Source: Lachnospiraceae bacterium NK4A179 (GTDB taxonomy: Bacteria > Bacillota > Clostridia > Lachnospirales > Lachnospiraceae). From it: a DNA stretch of 58,127 nucleotides. Position numbers and translations under genes: made by a program. The notes beneath the pieces were generated by a model. That model saw nothing but the letters and a program-made list of their open reading frames with translations, had not been told where the DNA came from and ran no database searches. Below are positions 1 through 9,019 of the stretch, in pieces. The stretch spans positions 1 to 58,127 of the forward strand of contig ATWC01000016.1 in the NCBI GenBank assembly GCA_000421045.1. Direction: 5' to 3'. Position 1 is the stretch's first letter, and each line of letters begins with the position of its first letter.

Positions 1-929
1 TGACCCTGCTGGCCCTGTTGACCTTGCTGACCTTGCTGGCCATTGTTCGCCTGTGCATTCTGACCCATCTGTCCCGGTATCTTGCCTGCAGCTTCGGCTA
101 ACTGTTCAGAAGTTTTCTTCTCACCGGCCTTATTCTCGCTTTGAGCCTTATTCTCACTTTCGCTTCTTTCTCTTTCCTCAACAGCCTGCTTAATGGAATT
201 CAGGCCATTTTTGATATCAGCATATTTGTATTCAAGTTTTTCAGATGCTCCTTTAAGAGCTTCCGGAGTAGCAACACTCTTCATTTCAGCCGAGGAAGAC
301 TTAAGACTCTCCATCATATCAGAGAGTTCTTTTCTTTCACTCTCGCTGAGTTTCTCCTCATTTACGCTATCAAGAGCATCAACTGCCTTCTTGATCTCTT
401 CTTCCTTCCTTTCGGCTTCCTTCTCTACTTCATGCTTTACCTTAGCCGTTCCCTTTGAAGGAGTGGGAAACAGGCCGAGTGCTGCTGTAAGCAATAACAA
501 AAAAGTAAAGACAAGTATCCGATTAAGCCACGGACCCGTCTTTACCTTGATATTTTCTTCCATACTCTTAAGAACCGCTGCCGCATCTTTTCTCTGAAGC
601 TGCGATATCTCATCACTTTCATCCATTCTCTCAAGAGCAGTCACAACACGTTCTTTTAAACCAAAAGAATCTATTACAAGCGCTGCATCTGTTTCTTTCT
701 TCCTGGCATGTATTCCGAGAACTATACCTGCGATAAAAGAGATCAATATAAACAGAGCAGCAAAAATATGAGCATGATAAAACGGAACTATGCACGCTAT
801 TCCCTCTGTCACTGCTGCTGCAACAAGGCCCACAGAAGTACATAAAAGCATCTTCTTAACCAGCACTGCCGTATTTATTTTTGTGAGGACCTTTTTAACA
901 AATCCCCTGAGATATTCTTTTTCTTCCAT
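1..929 (-). CDS. Membrane-anchored coiled-coil protein with Gln/Gly-rich tail (partial)
   Basis: Open reading frame running off the left edge. It starts at ATG 927-929, four bases after the stop of the upstream permease gene, so it is probably translationally coupled. The N-terminus holds two closely spaced hydrophobic segments (about residues 25-45 and 48-70). A third membrane segment lies near residues 130-150, followed by a long, highly charged Glu/Lys/Ser stretch typical of coiled coil. The visible end is a Gly-Gln-Gln repeat tract. It is the last visible gene of an ABC-exporter operon, suggesting an envelope-associated accessory role, but I do not recognise a named family. The C-terminus is unseen. 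Confidence 0.75.
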   Translation of the reverse strand, partial: MEEKEYLRGFVKKVLTKINTAVLVKKMLLCTSVGLVAAAVTEGIACIVPFYHAHIFAALFILISFIAGIVLGIHARKKETDAALVIDSFGLKERVVTALERMDESDEISQLQRKDAAAVLKSMEENIKVKTGPWLNRILVFTFLLLLTAALGLFPTPSKGTAKVKHEVEKEAERKEEEIKKAVDALDSVNEEKLSESERKELSDMMESLKSSSAEMKSVATPEALKGASEKLEYKYADIKNGLNSIKQAVEERERSESENKAQSENKAGEKKTSEQLAEAAGKIPGQMGQNAQANNGQQGQQGQQGQQG

Positions 930-933
930 AAAA

Positions 934-1977
934 TTACTGTTTATCACTGATATCCACAGACTGCTGAACAGGCGTTACCTGCTGTTCCTGCATCGTCTGC
1001 TGCATAGGCATTGCCTGCGACTGCTGCATCGGCTGCTGCACAGACTGACGGTTTGCTGCAGGCATCACACCGGCTCCTTTTCTTATCTGACGGGTTGCTG
1101 CCTTTCCGTAGCCTCGAAGAGGATCGATATTCCTTGCAGCCAGCGTCTGGAAAAAAAATGATACAAGCAACATACCTCCGAATGTAATGATGACCCATAA
1201 CCATGCGCTTGAAACTAAAGGAAGATCCAGATCGAGCAGTTCATCCATGAACTCATTACCTGACATAACACCACCGAAGAAAATGATAAATCCCCATACC
1301 GGATTTATCAGAAGTAAAAGTTTTGAAAAAACTTCCATACTTCTACCGCCGAACGCCGCAAAAATTATAGCCGGAAAATGTGAACCTCCGAATATGGTAC
1401 TGGTTATCACATAAGAAATTATTATACTTGCTATGGATTTCTTCGTGATCGTCGAACAGAAGATTCCGATAGAGCCGACAAAATATGCAAAAATGAAAAC
1501 ACATATCAGGTAAGCAAAAAGCGCCCACCAGCCTATACCTCCGGCAGTAAACGACAACGCCATGAGCGGAATACTTGCTATGATAAAAGTCATTATATGC
1601 ATTACAGCAGCAAGTACTTTTCCGCGTATTATTGCTCTGGGTGTCATTACCGTTGTAAGAAGAATATCAAAAGTCTGTTTTTCTCTTTCTGAAGTGATGG
1701 CGCTTGCCGTCTCTATTGGCATTATCAGAGCCACAATACTAAGTTCTGTTGCACCTATGATAGGAAACAACCAGACAAGTGCTTTATATATTTCAACATA
1801 TCCATCATTTTCAGTGTATATGATCGAAATAGCCAAAAGGAATATCAATGTAAGCACTGCTTCAAACGCAAACAGTCCCCAGCTGAATTTCATTGTTCTT
1901 GATGTTACTCTAAGATCTTTTTTTAATATGGGATTAAGATGTAACTTTTTATTCACTTTGCTTTTAGGTGTATTCAT
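934..1977 (-). CDS. ABC-2 type transporter permease
   Basis: 347 residues with about six hydrophobic membrane spans (first near residue 35, last near 255-275). Between spans 2 and 3 is a conserved cytoplasmic stretch with ITSEREKQTFDILLTT, the typical ABC-2 permease motif ahead of 'RAIIRGKV'. The soluble tail is Gln/Met-rich low-complexity sequence. Its ATG overlaps the stop of the ATPase gene by one base (TAATG), showing tight coupling. It should form the membrane channel driven by the ATPase encoded upstream. The substrate cannot be told; the family includes gliding (GldF-like), bacteriocin and drug exporters. Confidence 0.9.
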   Translation of the reverse strand: MNTPKSKVNKKLHLNPILKKDLRVTSRTMKFSWGLFAFEAVLTLIFLLAISIIYTENDGYVEIYKALVWLFPIIGATELSIVALIMPIETASAITSEREKQTFDILLTTVMTPRAIIRGKVLAAVMHIMTFIIASIPLMALSFTAGGIGWWALFAYLICVFIFAYFVGSIGIFCSTITKKSIASIIISYVITSTIFGGSHFPAIIFAAFGGRSMEVFSKLLLLINPVWGFIIFFGGVMSGNEFMDELLDLDLPLVSSAWLWVIITFGGMLLVSFFFQTLAARNIDPLRGYGKAATRQIRKGAGVMPAANRQSVQQPMQQSQAMPMQQTMQEQQVTPVQQSVDISDKQ

Positions 1978-2930
1978 TACCTTCCCCCCTGTGAGGCTTC
2001 CTGACCTGCAGGAGCCTGTCCGGTAAGTTTCATAAACAGAGTTTCCAGATTCTGTTCCTCTCTCCTGAAGCTCCTTACTACCACTCCGGATGTCATCAGA
2101 GATATCATTACACGGTTCACTGCAAGATCATCACCCTGCATATTCAGGATTATCCTGTTCTCCATTACAGAATCAATTATCACTTCAGGCAGTTCTCTGA
2201 CATGTCGAACAGCCTCTTCCATACTGCTTCCCACTTCTATGATAAGATGATTTCTGTTCACACCAAGCTGCAGTATGTCTTCCATTTTGCCTGCTGCGGC
2301 AAGAACTCCTTTATTCATCACTCCCACACTGGTGCACATTTCAGCTATATCCGAAAGTATGTGGGAACTGATTATTATGGTCTTGCCCATGGAATTAAGA
2401 TTCATGAGCACTTCCTTCATTTCAATTCTTGCTCTGGGATCCAGACCTGATGAAGGTTCATCAAGTACGAGGAGTTTCGGATTGTGCAGAAGCGCACGCG
2501 CAACGCAGAGCCTCTGTTTCATACCTCGTGAAAGCGTATCAACATACTGTTCCTCAAGATTCTTCAGATTCACAAGTTCAAGCAGATCACCTGTCATTCT
2601 TGCTATCGCCGAATCTTCTATTCCATATATGGAACCGTAAAATTCCATATACTCCTTTACCTTAAGGTTGTCATATACTCCAAAGAAATCAGGCACATAA
2701 CCAAGTGAGTTCTTTACTCCCTCTGCATAGACAGACATGCTGTTGCCGCCTATCTTTATGCTTCCCCTGTCAGGACAGAGCAGCCCACACACCATACGGA
2801 TAGTTGTTGTCTTACCTGCACCGTTTGGACCCACAAATCCAAAGAGGTCCCCTTCAGGAACATGAAGCGACAGATTATTCACTGCGATAAATCGCCCATA
2901 AAATTTCGAAAGATTATCTATATACAGCAT
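1977..2930 (-). CDS. ABC transporter ATP-binding protein
   Basis: 317 residues. Walker A GPNGAGKTT lies near residue 35-43, the signature LSRGMKQR near 135, and Walker B LLVLDEPSSGLDP near 155-167, followed by the switch His (SSHIL). Beyond about residue 220 is the extended C-terminal region common in ABC-2 exporter ATPases. ATG follows the upstream gene's stop directly (TAAATG) with a GGGGAA-type ribosome site. It powers the permease encoded at 934-1977. The arrangement of ATPase, permease and large membrane protein resembles Gld/Nod-type exporters, but the cargo is unknown. Confidence 0.95.
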   Translation of the reverse strand: MLYIDNLSKFYGRFIAVNNLSLHVPEGDLFGFVGPNGAGKTTTIRMVCGLLCPDRGSIKIGGNSMSVYAEGVKNSLGYVPDFFGVYDNLKVKEYMEFYGSIYGIEDSAIARMTGDLLELVNLKNLEEQYVDTLSRGMKQRLCVARALLHNPKLLVLDEPSSGLDPRARIEMKEVLMNLNSMGKTIIISSHILSDIAEMCTSVGVMNKGVLAAAGKMEDILQLGVNRNHLIIEVGSSMEEAVRHVRELPEVIIDSVMENRIILNMQGDDLAVNRVMISLMTSGVVVRSFRREEQNLETLFMKLTGQAPAGQEASQGGR

Positions 2931-4907
2931 TTACCATTCCCCATAATATACATCACCGCAACAGCAGAGATATATCGTATTTTTGACCCTTGAAGAAACA
3001 ACACTTTTATTTTCTTTTCTTACACCGATCACAAAATTACCGGTATTCCCACGCATCTTTTCAACTTCTGTAGCAGTTGCAAGAGCTGCATACTCCCTGT
3101 ATTTTTCCGGATCCACAGTGATCATATTTTTGTTTCTATTATTATTGGATTTGCCATAATTTAAGAGATTATGTATATCATAATCCTTGTATTTTTCAGA
3201 TACCTTTACAGTCTGACCTGCATCTGCACCATCTGCTATTATGAATTGATTATCGGCAACTATCAAAAAATAATCAAAATCCAATGCCGTATCATTTGTT
3301 ACCGTTCCTTCGATAGTATCATAACCAGCATAAACATCAGCAGACAGCTTACCATTCATATTTGTTAACGGATCCGAAACTACCCTTAAATATTCAGGTT
3401 CATATACGGAGCCCGGAACGATAGATACGTGCTTGCCATCAGGTGAAAATGACGATTTGAAGCAATATGTTTTCTCATCCTTACTGCTTGCCACGTTCCA
3501 TCTCTCTGTATAGTAATAACCTGCTGCTTCCGCTTCATCAGAAAGATCAAAACCCCATTCTTTGGATTTTGAATTATAACCGTAAATGAAAGTCTGTTCT
3601 TTTGAATTGCTGTCAGCAAGGACCCTTACAGAATAAAGCCCCCTTTCACTGATGCCAAAGGTGCGGCTTATAATATAAACCAGCAATACTGTAAATACCG
3701 ATATTGCCGGGATTATGACCCACATCTTTTCACGCTTGTTGATCTTTTTCAGTATCAGATAAAGAACAGGACCTACGATCACAACATACAGACATATGAT
3801 AATGCTCAACAGTACGACGTTGACACTTCCCTGACCCTGAAAATCTTCAAAGATTTCATCCATCCTGCCGGCGATACCGTTCGGACCATTGTACCCATAA
3901 TTGCTATTATTGTTGTATACGATTGGGGTTTCGCATTGTGATATTATATAATCTGTACTCAGCTTACTATCTCCGAGTGCAAAAGGGTATACACATACAA
4001 TACCTCTTCCAACCGGTTTTTCAGGCCAATCATAAAAGTTGAAGGTATTCCATAAATCAAAAGACTGAACGTTACTGCTGTAAGAATATCCGTATTCAAG
4101 ATCAGCACAATCCAGATTTTCATTATCACCAGTCTGATTGTTATAGTTTCCGTAATATGACGGTACAGATGCCACGCCTCCGTTTCCTATGGTAATATCG
4201 ATCATGTTCTGATCAAATTTACAAAATGTTTTATCCATTGCAGGACCTGTACCGATGATAAGTATTCCACCGGAGTTTACCCAGCTTTCAATGTTTGAGG
4301 TTGCCCTTTTACTCAGCTGTGTTGTGTCATAATCATCTATAACAAGGAATTGAAGAGCACTAAGTTTATTCATATCCTCAACATCAGATGCAGTAAGCTC
4401 TTTCTGCGAAAAATTTCTTTGAGATATGCCTTCAAAATAGTAAAGTCTATCGGGATGATCCGAAAGGACACCGTAAGAACTGCTCATAGTATCAAAGATC
4501 TTATATTGCTTTGCAGACCATACGATCTTTCCTTTTTCGTCAACTATCTGCAGACGGAGCTCTGCTTTATCCAGTTCAGCCCCTTCAGGTGTAGCAAAGG
4601 TGATCCATGTTTCTTCTTCTGTTCCTGCTGCTACTGACACATATGTTTCAAAAGCCGTAATGAAATTTCTGTTGGATTGAGTCATATCCGTAAATCTGAG
4701 TCGGACATATCCTCCAAAATCATTTCCTTTATTATCAATCTTTACATTGACCGTTGCAGTCCCTTCTGTCTCATTCTCGACCGCATCGATCACTTCAGCA
4801 CTTATATCAGATGCGCTGGTTCTGCTATATGCAAGCAAAAAAACGCAGGCTGCAATAAAAAACACAGCTGCGCTTCGGAAAAATACGATTATATTGTTTC
4901 TATTCAT
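2931..4907 (-). CDS. Large membrane protein, GldG/DUF4350-like, in ABC exporter operon
   Basis: 658 residues. An N-terminal signal/anchor (about residues 8-28) is followed by an extracytoplasmic beta-rich region. A segment near residues 195-225 (LQFLVIDDY ... GGILIIGTG) resembles the glutamine-amidotransferase-like fold of GldG/DUF4350 proteins. Two membrane spans lie near residues 365-385 and 397-415, then a C-terminal beta-rich domain. It is the first gene of the exporter operon; GGGGAGG lies 13 bases before its ATG. It probably interacts with the transporter or senses the envelope. The family assignment is by fold pattern only. Confidence 0.65.
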   Translation of the reverse strand: MNRNNIIVFFRSAAVFFIAACVFLLAYSRTSASDISAEVIDAVENETEGTATVNVKIDNKGNDFGGYVRLRFTDMTQSNRNFITAFETYVSVAAGTEEETWITFATPEGAELDKAELRLQIVDEKGKIVWSAKQYKIFDTMSSSYGVLSDHPDRLYYFEGISQRNFSQKELTASDVEDMNKLSALQFLVIDDYDTTQLSKRATSNIESWVNSGGILIIGTGPAMDKTFCKFDQNMIDITIGNGGVASVPSYYGNYNNQTGDNENLDCADLEYGYSYSSNVQSFDLWNTFNFYDWPEKPVGRGIVCVYPFALGDSKLSTDYIISQCETPIVYNNNSNYGYNGPNGIAGRMDEIFEDFQGQGSVNVVLLSIIICLYVVIVGPVLYLILKKINKREKMWVIIPAISVFTVLLVYIISRTFGISERGLYSVRVLADSNSKEQTFIYGYNSKSKEWGFDLSDEAEAAGYYYTERWNVASSKDEKTYCFKSSFSPDGKHVSIVPGSVYEPEYLRVVSDPLTNMNGKLSADVYAGYDTIEGTVTNDTALDFDYFLIVADNQFIIADGADAGQTVKVSEKYKDYDIHNLLNYGKSNNNRNKNMITVDPEKYREYAALATATEVEKMRGNTGNFVIGVRKENKSVVSSRVKNTIYLCCCGDVYYGEW

Positions 4908-4960
4908 TATCCGTTTAAATCCTCCCCGGGAGATATTCTACCATACGATATCAGTGCAGG

Positions 4961-5674
4961 CTACCTTTTTATCTCTTCTATATAATCCACGTAATCCATG
5001 GAACTCATCTCTGCAATGACCGATTCGTGCTTCACATGCTTTTTCATGTCGAGCGAAACCAAAAGACCCGCATCATTTTCTTTCAATGTGGCTTTTTTCT
5101 GTTTTTCCAGGGTTACCACATCGTATTCTTTCTCGTGAAAATGATCAAAAAGCTTCTGTATGCCGCCATTCTTATCTACTTCCACATATATGGTGATATA
5201 AGATGATTTTTCCTCCTGATGACGGCTCGCACGGCTGAGAGCTATTACTATAAAAATTATCACGGCAAAACCGATAACGCTTCCTATTATATATCCGGAT
5301 CCTATGGTCACTCCCAAGGCTGCGGTGGTCCAGAGAGTTGCGGCCGTTGTAAGGCCTCTTACATAATTTCTGCCCGTAACTACTATGGTTCCCACTCCAA
5401 GGAAACCTATTCCGTTAAGCACGGCGGCAGGGATCCTGGCGGTATCGGTATTTTCCGTCACTTCAAAAAGATACAGATTGGCAACCGTTGCCAAGACAGA
5501 ACCCAGACATACAAGCGCAAAGGTTCTCACTCCTGCGGTCTGACCTTTAGATGCTCTTTCAAGTCCTATAAGTGCCCCGAGAAAAGTGGCAAGCAGCATT
5601 CTCAAGATCACACTTACTATATTGAATTCCTGAAGATAATCTATTATTTCCTGAAGATAATCTATTATTTCCAT
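4961..5674 (-). CDS. MgtC/SapB family membrane protein
   Basis: 237 residues. The N-terminal half has four to five membrane spans and carries the MgtC hallmark LGALIGLERASKGQTAGVRT near residues 32-52, followed by GIGFLGVGTI. The C-terminal region (about 150-237) is a soluble ACT-like regulatory domain. MgtC proteins are inner-membrane factors linked to Mg2+ limitation and ATP-synthase control in other bacteria. GGTGGAG precedes the ATG by seven bases. The first 16 residues are an exact tandem duplication of the octapeptide EIIDYLQE, also seen as a DNA direct repeat. Confidence 0.92.
   Translation of the reverse strand: MEIIDYLQEIIDYLQEFNIVSVILRMLLATFLGALIGLERASKGQTAGVRTFALVCLGSVLATVANLYLFEVTENTDTARIPAAVLNGIGFLGVGTIVVTGRNYVRGLTTAATLWTTAALGVTIGSGYIIGSVIGFAVIIFIVIALSRASRHQEEKSSYITIYVEVDKNGGIQKLFDHFHEKEYDVVTLEKQKKATLKENDAGLLVSLDMKKHVKHESVIAEMSSMDYVDYIEEIKR
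5627..5672. repeat. Tandem direct repeat in the start of the MgtC-like gene
   Basis: The unit tcctgaagataatctattat occurs twice head to tail with a 24-base period. It encodes the duplicated EIIDYLQE at the N-terminus. Slippage could change the copy number without breaking the frame. Confidence 0.85.
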
Positions 5675-5689
5675 AATCTAACTCCACCT

Positions 5690-5863
5690 TTACATCTGGT
5701 GTTTAACGATCTGATATTCATTTCCCTGCTGGAAATACGGACATTCGTGAGTCTCACCTCTGATAAAATGCTCCATATCATCCTGATCCAGCTCCATAGT
5801 ACAGCTGTAGCAGTCAAACTCTTCATCATATTCATAATTCATACACAGATCACATTTGTCCAT
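5690..5863 (-). CDS. Small Cys-rich protein, DUF6472-like
   Basis: 57 residues from the second in-frame ATG (5863), chosen because GGAGGCTGTA stands directly before it; an upstream ATG at 5875 lacks such a site. The protein has a CDLCMNY start (CxxC), a central Cys-x-Tyr-Ser-Cys region and a terminal His-Glu-Cys-Pro-Tyr-Phe, spacing that could bind a metal. This matches the small DUF6472 family common in Lachnospiraceae; function unknown. It has its own promoter, divergent from the hydrolase gene at 6008. Confidence 0.82.
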   Translation of the reverse strand: MDKCDLCMNYEYDEEFDCYSCTMELDQDDMEHFIRGETHECPYFQQGNEYQIVKHQM

Positions 5864-5897
5864 TACAGCCTCCATACAGGGTTTCTCATTAGTATTT

Positions 5898-5926
5898 AGT
5901 GTAGCATCCGAGTGTATTTATTGCAA
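5898..5926 (-). promoter_or_regulatory. Sigma-A promoter for the DUF6472-like gene
   Basis: TTGCAA (5921-5926) and TACACT (5898-5903) are spaced by 17 bases on the minus strand, 35 bases upstream of the ATG. The -35 hexamer is palindromic and is shared with the divergent promoter. Confidence 0.6.
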
Positions 5927-5948
5927 ACTAACGGAGTTGGAATATAAT
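5921..5948 (+). promoter_or_regulatory. Sigma-A promoter for the Mbeg1-like gene
   Basis: TTGCAA (5921-5926) and a consensus TATAAT (5943-5948) are spaced by 16 bases. It shares the same physical -35 box as the divergent promoter, so RNA polymerase could occupy only one direction at a time. Confidence 0.65.
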
Positions 5949-6007
5949 GATATTAGGGTCAAGCTTGCTTGGATGAGGATTTTGACCTTCAAAGGGAGGC
6001 ATTCGGT

Positions 6008-7174
6008 ATGTATACACTTGATGATTACCTTAACTGGCGTGGAGATATAGACATATCCTATGACGGGATAAATGAAGTTGACTGCGCTCTCTTATCATGG
6101 CTTTCCTATTTTGAATATCAGGGGCTTATCACCGGAGACGGCAGAAAAGATACTTTAAACAATATCGCGGAAAGATACCTTGAGACACATGATATTGAGG
6201 CAGATTCAAAACGCGATCTTTTTTTTAATTCAGTATTCAAAACTTTTGTAAAAACCGCTCAGACAAAGCGTTTTGGCCACGTTTCCCTGAATTGCTACCA
6301 GAGTGTGATCGACAAAGATAAAGGAGTGCAGTTCAGTGCAATGACATTCAGTGTTACTCCTGCACAGGATATACTTGTATATGAAGGCACAGACGGCACG
6401 ATCGTCGGATGGCGCGAGGACTGTGCCCTGGCCTATATGGATGAAGTTCCCGCACAACGCCTTGCTGTTGAATATATGGAAAAAACCATATCAAGGCGAA
6501 AAAAAAGGACCATACTATGCGGTCACTCCAAAGGCGGCAATCTTGCTGCCTATGCACTTATAAAAGCAGATGAGAAAAAAAGATATATAGAAAAAGTTTT
6601 CAATTTTGACGGTCCGGGAATGAATGACCGCATCATGGCATCGGCAGAATACAAAGAGTCTTTGAAAAAAATAGTGACCATACTTCCAAAGACTTCAATA
6701 GTAGGCAGGCTTTTCGGTCACAGTGAAACCTTCAGAGTAACCGATTCGGATGAAAAAGGATTTCATCAGCATGATCTGACCTCATGGGGTATAAAGGGAA
6801 CATCCTTTGACTATATGGAATCCGTTGATAACCTGAGCGAATATGTTGACAGTACCATAAGTGCCTGGATATCCGATATTTCCGAAGAAAGAAGAAAGAA
6901 GTTTCTTGATACGCTGTTCCTTATATTTGAAAAGAACAATATAAACACACTTGAAGAATTCAATGCACTCGGAAGCATAAAGACACTGACCGCCGTCAAT
7001 TCCTATCTTTCCGAACTCGATGAAGAGAGCCGGCAGATCTTGAAACAGGTCATAGGAGACCTGGTTTCAAGAGGAATTAAAACGGCACGTGAACGTGCCG
7101 CAAGGAACTTTGCTAACGGAGCTGAGAAGGCTGCAGAAAAAGTTGAGAGACGACTGCGCAGATCGACCGTATAG
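6008..7174 (+). CDS. Mbeg1-like (DUF2974) alpha/beta hydrolase
   Basis: About 388 residues from ATG 6008, which has GGGAGG eight bases upstream; an earlier in-frame ATG at 5969 lacks a site. The lipase-type nucleophile elbow GHSKGGNLAAYAL lies near residue 170, in a context (YEGTDGTIVGWREDC before it, FNFDGPG after it) typical of Mbeg1/DUF2974 proteins. Ser of GHSKG is the expected nucleophile. The C-terminal 80 residues are helical and charged. No signal peptide is seen. It is likely a cytoplasmic lipase/esterase-like enzyme with unknown substrate. Confidence 0.85.
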   Translation: MYTLDDYLNWRGDIDISYDGINEVDCALLSWLSYFEYQGLITGDGRKDTLNNIAERYLETHDIEADSKRDLFFNSVFKTFVKTAQTKRFGHVSLNCYQSVIDKDKGVQFSAMTFSVTPAQDILVYEGTDGTIVGWREDCALAYMDEVPAQRLAVEYMEKTISRRKKRTILCGHSKGGNLAAYALIKADEKKRYIEKVFNFDGPGMNDRIMASAEYKESLKKIVTILPKTSIVGRLFGHSETFRVTDSDEKGFHQHDLTSWGIKGTSFDYMESVDNLSEYVDSTISAWISDISEERRKKFLDTLFLIFEKNNINTLEEFNALGSIKTLTAVNSYLSELDEESRQILKQVIGDLVSRGIKTARERAARNFANGAEKAAEKVERRLRRSTV

Positions 7175-7176
7175 AT

Positions 7177-8511
7177 TCATCTGTATTCAAGTTTCACACG
7201 GCCGATCTCTATCTCATCATCTTTACGAAGAGGCATTTTTTCATTTCCGTACAGTTGGACTCCGTTTAAGAAAGTTCCGTTTGTAGAATTGCAGTCTTCA
7301 ATATAAACCCCGTTATCTTCACATGATATACGTGCATGTATGCGGCTTACGGTTTTGTCCTTAAGTATCATATCAGCCATGTCCGGCATCTTTCCTATCA
7401 CATATGGATAATGATCCAGTCTGTATTCCCTGCCTTTTTTATCTACAAGCATCCCTATTGCTTCCTCTTTTTCGGTATCCCAAAAGACAGTTTTTCCGTA
7501 TCCTTCTTCTTTTGGTTTTTCCTGTATATCAAGTTTCTCTTCCTTCGTTTTTTCTATATAAGGAAGATCATCAAAGCATTTTTTGATCTCATCTGCATCC
7601 GGACTGCTTATCACTTTCTTTTTTCTTTCATGACCGCTCTTATAACATGTATAGATCAAAGCGATCACGGAACTGACCGCCAATGCTGCAGCTGCTATAC
7701 GTTCATTGTTTCCCGGTACAATTCCGGGGATAAAACCTGCTCCATATATTAAGCATATGATCGCTATGATGGAAAAAACTGCTATAGCAGGATTTTTCTT
7801 ATTTATATTTTTTTGTGTATTCTTATGTGTATCTTCCTGCTTCTTTATAACAGATTCTTCCGGAACCTTTATGATCTCGGGTTCTTCAACGATCTCATGT
7901 ATTACAGGTTTTGGAAGCACCTCCGTGTTTCCGTCTTCCGTATCGCAGTTTTCTATCAATCTTTCAATATCGGTCATTACAAATCCATCTTTCCTGACCG
8001 TCTGATAAAACCTGTAGGCAAAAAGCGCAGCTCTCGGATCATTATGGCAAACCCTTTCCAGAAAGAATTCTGCCAGCTCTATAAAGTTTTCGCTTTTTCC
8101 GATATTCAGTTCAGGCAGGAAAAGCAATCCCGGCTTGCCATCATCCATTCCTATATAAATACAGGACGGATCCGCACACAGATGCGCTTCGTCGATCATA
8201 TAATCAGTAGCAGTCCTGTATATCTTTACGAGTTCAGTACAAATATTCCTTATTGTTTTCCAGTCGAGTTCTTTATGATCATAAAGACTTCTCAAAGGTT
8301 GCATGGAACTGATCTCATAGTACAGATACTCTTTCCCTTCTGCCATTCTTGTCTCTATATCGAGCAGTCCGTATATCCTGTTCTCCATGATCATATCCAG
8401 TTCATAATCAAGTCTGTCATCTTCCGGTTTTCTTATCACCAGATAATTATGATTTAGAGTCTTCCGGTATTCGGCTCCAAAACTTTTAAGAATATCTTTT
8501 TTGATCTCCAT
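7177..8511 (-). CDS. FHA-domain protein with DUF6382-like N-terminus
   Basis: 444 residues from ATG 8511, which has GGAGGG ten bases upstream and lies one base after the stop of the TadE gene; a start at 8577 would overlap that gene. The N-terminal 190 residues match the DUF6382 type found next to Tad loci. Two membrane spans lie near residues 250-295. The C-terminal FHA domain carries YVIGK, the phosphopeptide-binding SRIHA and the NSTNGTFLNG loop. It is the last gene of the tad operon. FHA domains bind phosphothreonine, so it may tie pilus assembly to a kinase. Confidence 0.88.
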   Translation of the reverse strand: MEIKKDILKSFGAEYRKTLNHNYLVIRKPEDDRLDYELDMIMENRIYGLLDIETRMAEGKEYLYYEISSMQPLRSLYDHKELDWKTIRNICTELVKIYRTATDYMIDEAHLCADPSCIYIGMDDGKPGLLFLPELNIGKSENFIELAEFFLERVCHNDPRAALFAYRFYQTVRKDGFVMTDIERLIENCDTEDGNTEVLPKPVIHEIVEEPEIIKVPEESVIKKQEDTHKNTQKNINKKNPAIAVFSIIAIICLIYGAGFIPGIVPGNNERIAAAALAVSSVIALIYTCYKSGHERKKKVISSPDADEIKKCFDDLPYIEKTKEEKLDIQEKPKEEGYGKTVFWDTEKEEAIGMLVDKKGREYRLDHYPYVIGKMPDMADMILKDKTVSRIHARISCEDNGVYIEDCNSTNGTFLNGVQLYGNEKMPLRKDDEIEIGRVKLEYR

Positions 8512-8512
8512 A

Positions 8513-9010
8513 TTATTCACCCTCCTCGCCCATGCCTGCTTCTGCTGCAGCTTTACCGGCCTCAGATACAAATTCATTCATTCTTTTCATGGTACGCACC
8601 GTACGTGATGCCCTTATCCTGTTGATACTTTTTCTGGCTCCCATATCCCAATATCTGTTAGATACAAGATCGTTTATCAAAGGAACGGGAGGCGCCTGCA
8701 TTGATGCCTGCAGTTCAGCAGTGATGCTTCCATGATCCACTGTCACTGTCAGTTCGGGATCCTCGGCAAGCAGAAGTTTTTCATCAAGCATGAACTCAGC
8801 CTTTTCCTTTACTATCCTGCAGATGGTGTCATTATCATCCTCCGCACATCTGGCTCCTGCATCCAGAGCATTCACCAGCGCGCAGTTTATGGCACTTTTG
8901 TTATACATCAGTATTCCTATCCATATAAGAATAAGGGATATGAATATTATCAAAGGAATGATCACACATGCTTCCACCGTCATCATTCCTTTATTGTTTT
9001 TTACATACAT
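8513..9010 (-). CDS. TadE-like pseudopilin
   Basis: 165 residues. A short positive N-terminus is followed by GMMTVEACVIIPLIIFISLIL, the TadE-type helix with the conserved Glu five residues after the Gly, then a small periplasm-facing domain. It starts with GAGGTGATCCG eight bases after the preceding stop. TadE/F minor pseudopilins are cleaved by a prepilin peptidase and help assemble the Flp pilus. No such peptidase is in this window. Confidence 0.85.
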   Translation of the reverse strand: MYVKNNKGMMTVEACVIIPLIIFISLILIWIGILMYNKSAINCALVNALDAGARCAEDDNDTICRIVKEKAEFMLDEKLLLAEDPELTVTVDHGSITAELQASMQAPPVPLINDLVSNRYWDMGARKSINRIRASRTVRTMKRMNEFVSEAGKAAAEAGMGEEGE

Positions 9011-9019
9011 CGGATCACC

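Noticed and set aside
1-60. Tandem short repeats that could suggest a satellite or CRISPR-like array
   Set aside because: They encode a Gly-Gln-Gln tract in the open minus-strand gene; there are no spacers.
5219-5899. Plus-strand open frame of 226 codons
   Set aside because: It lies antisense to the MgtC-like and Cys-rich genes, has no ribosome site and an implausible composition.
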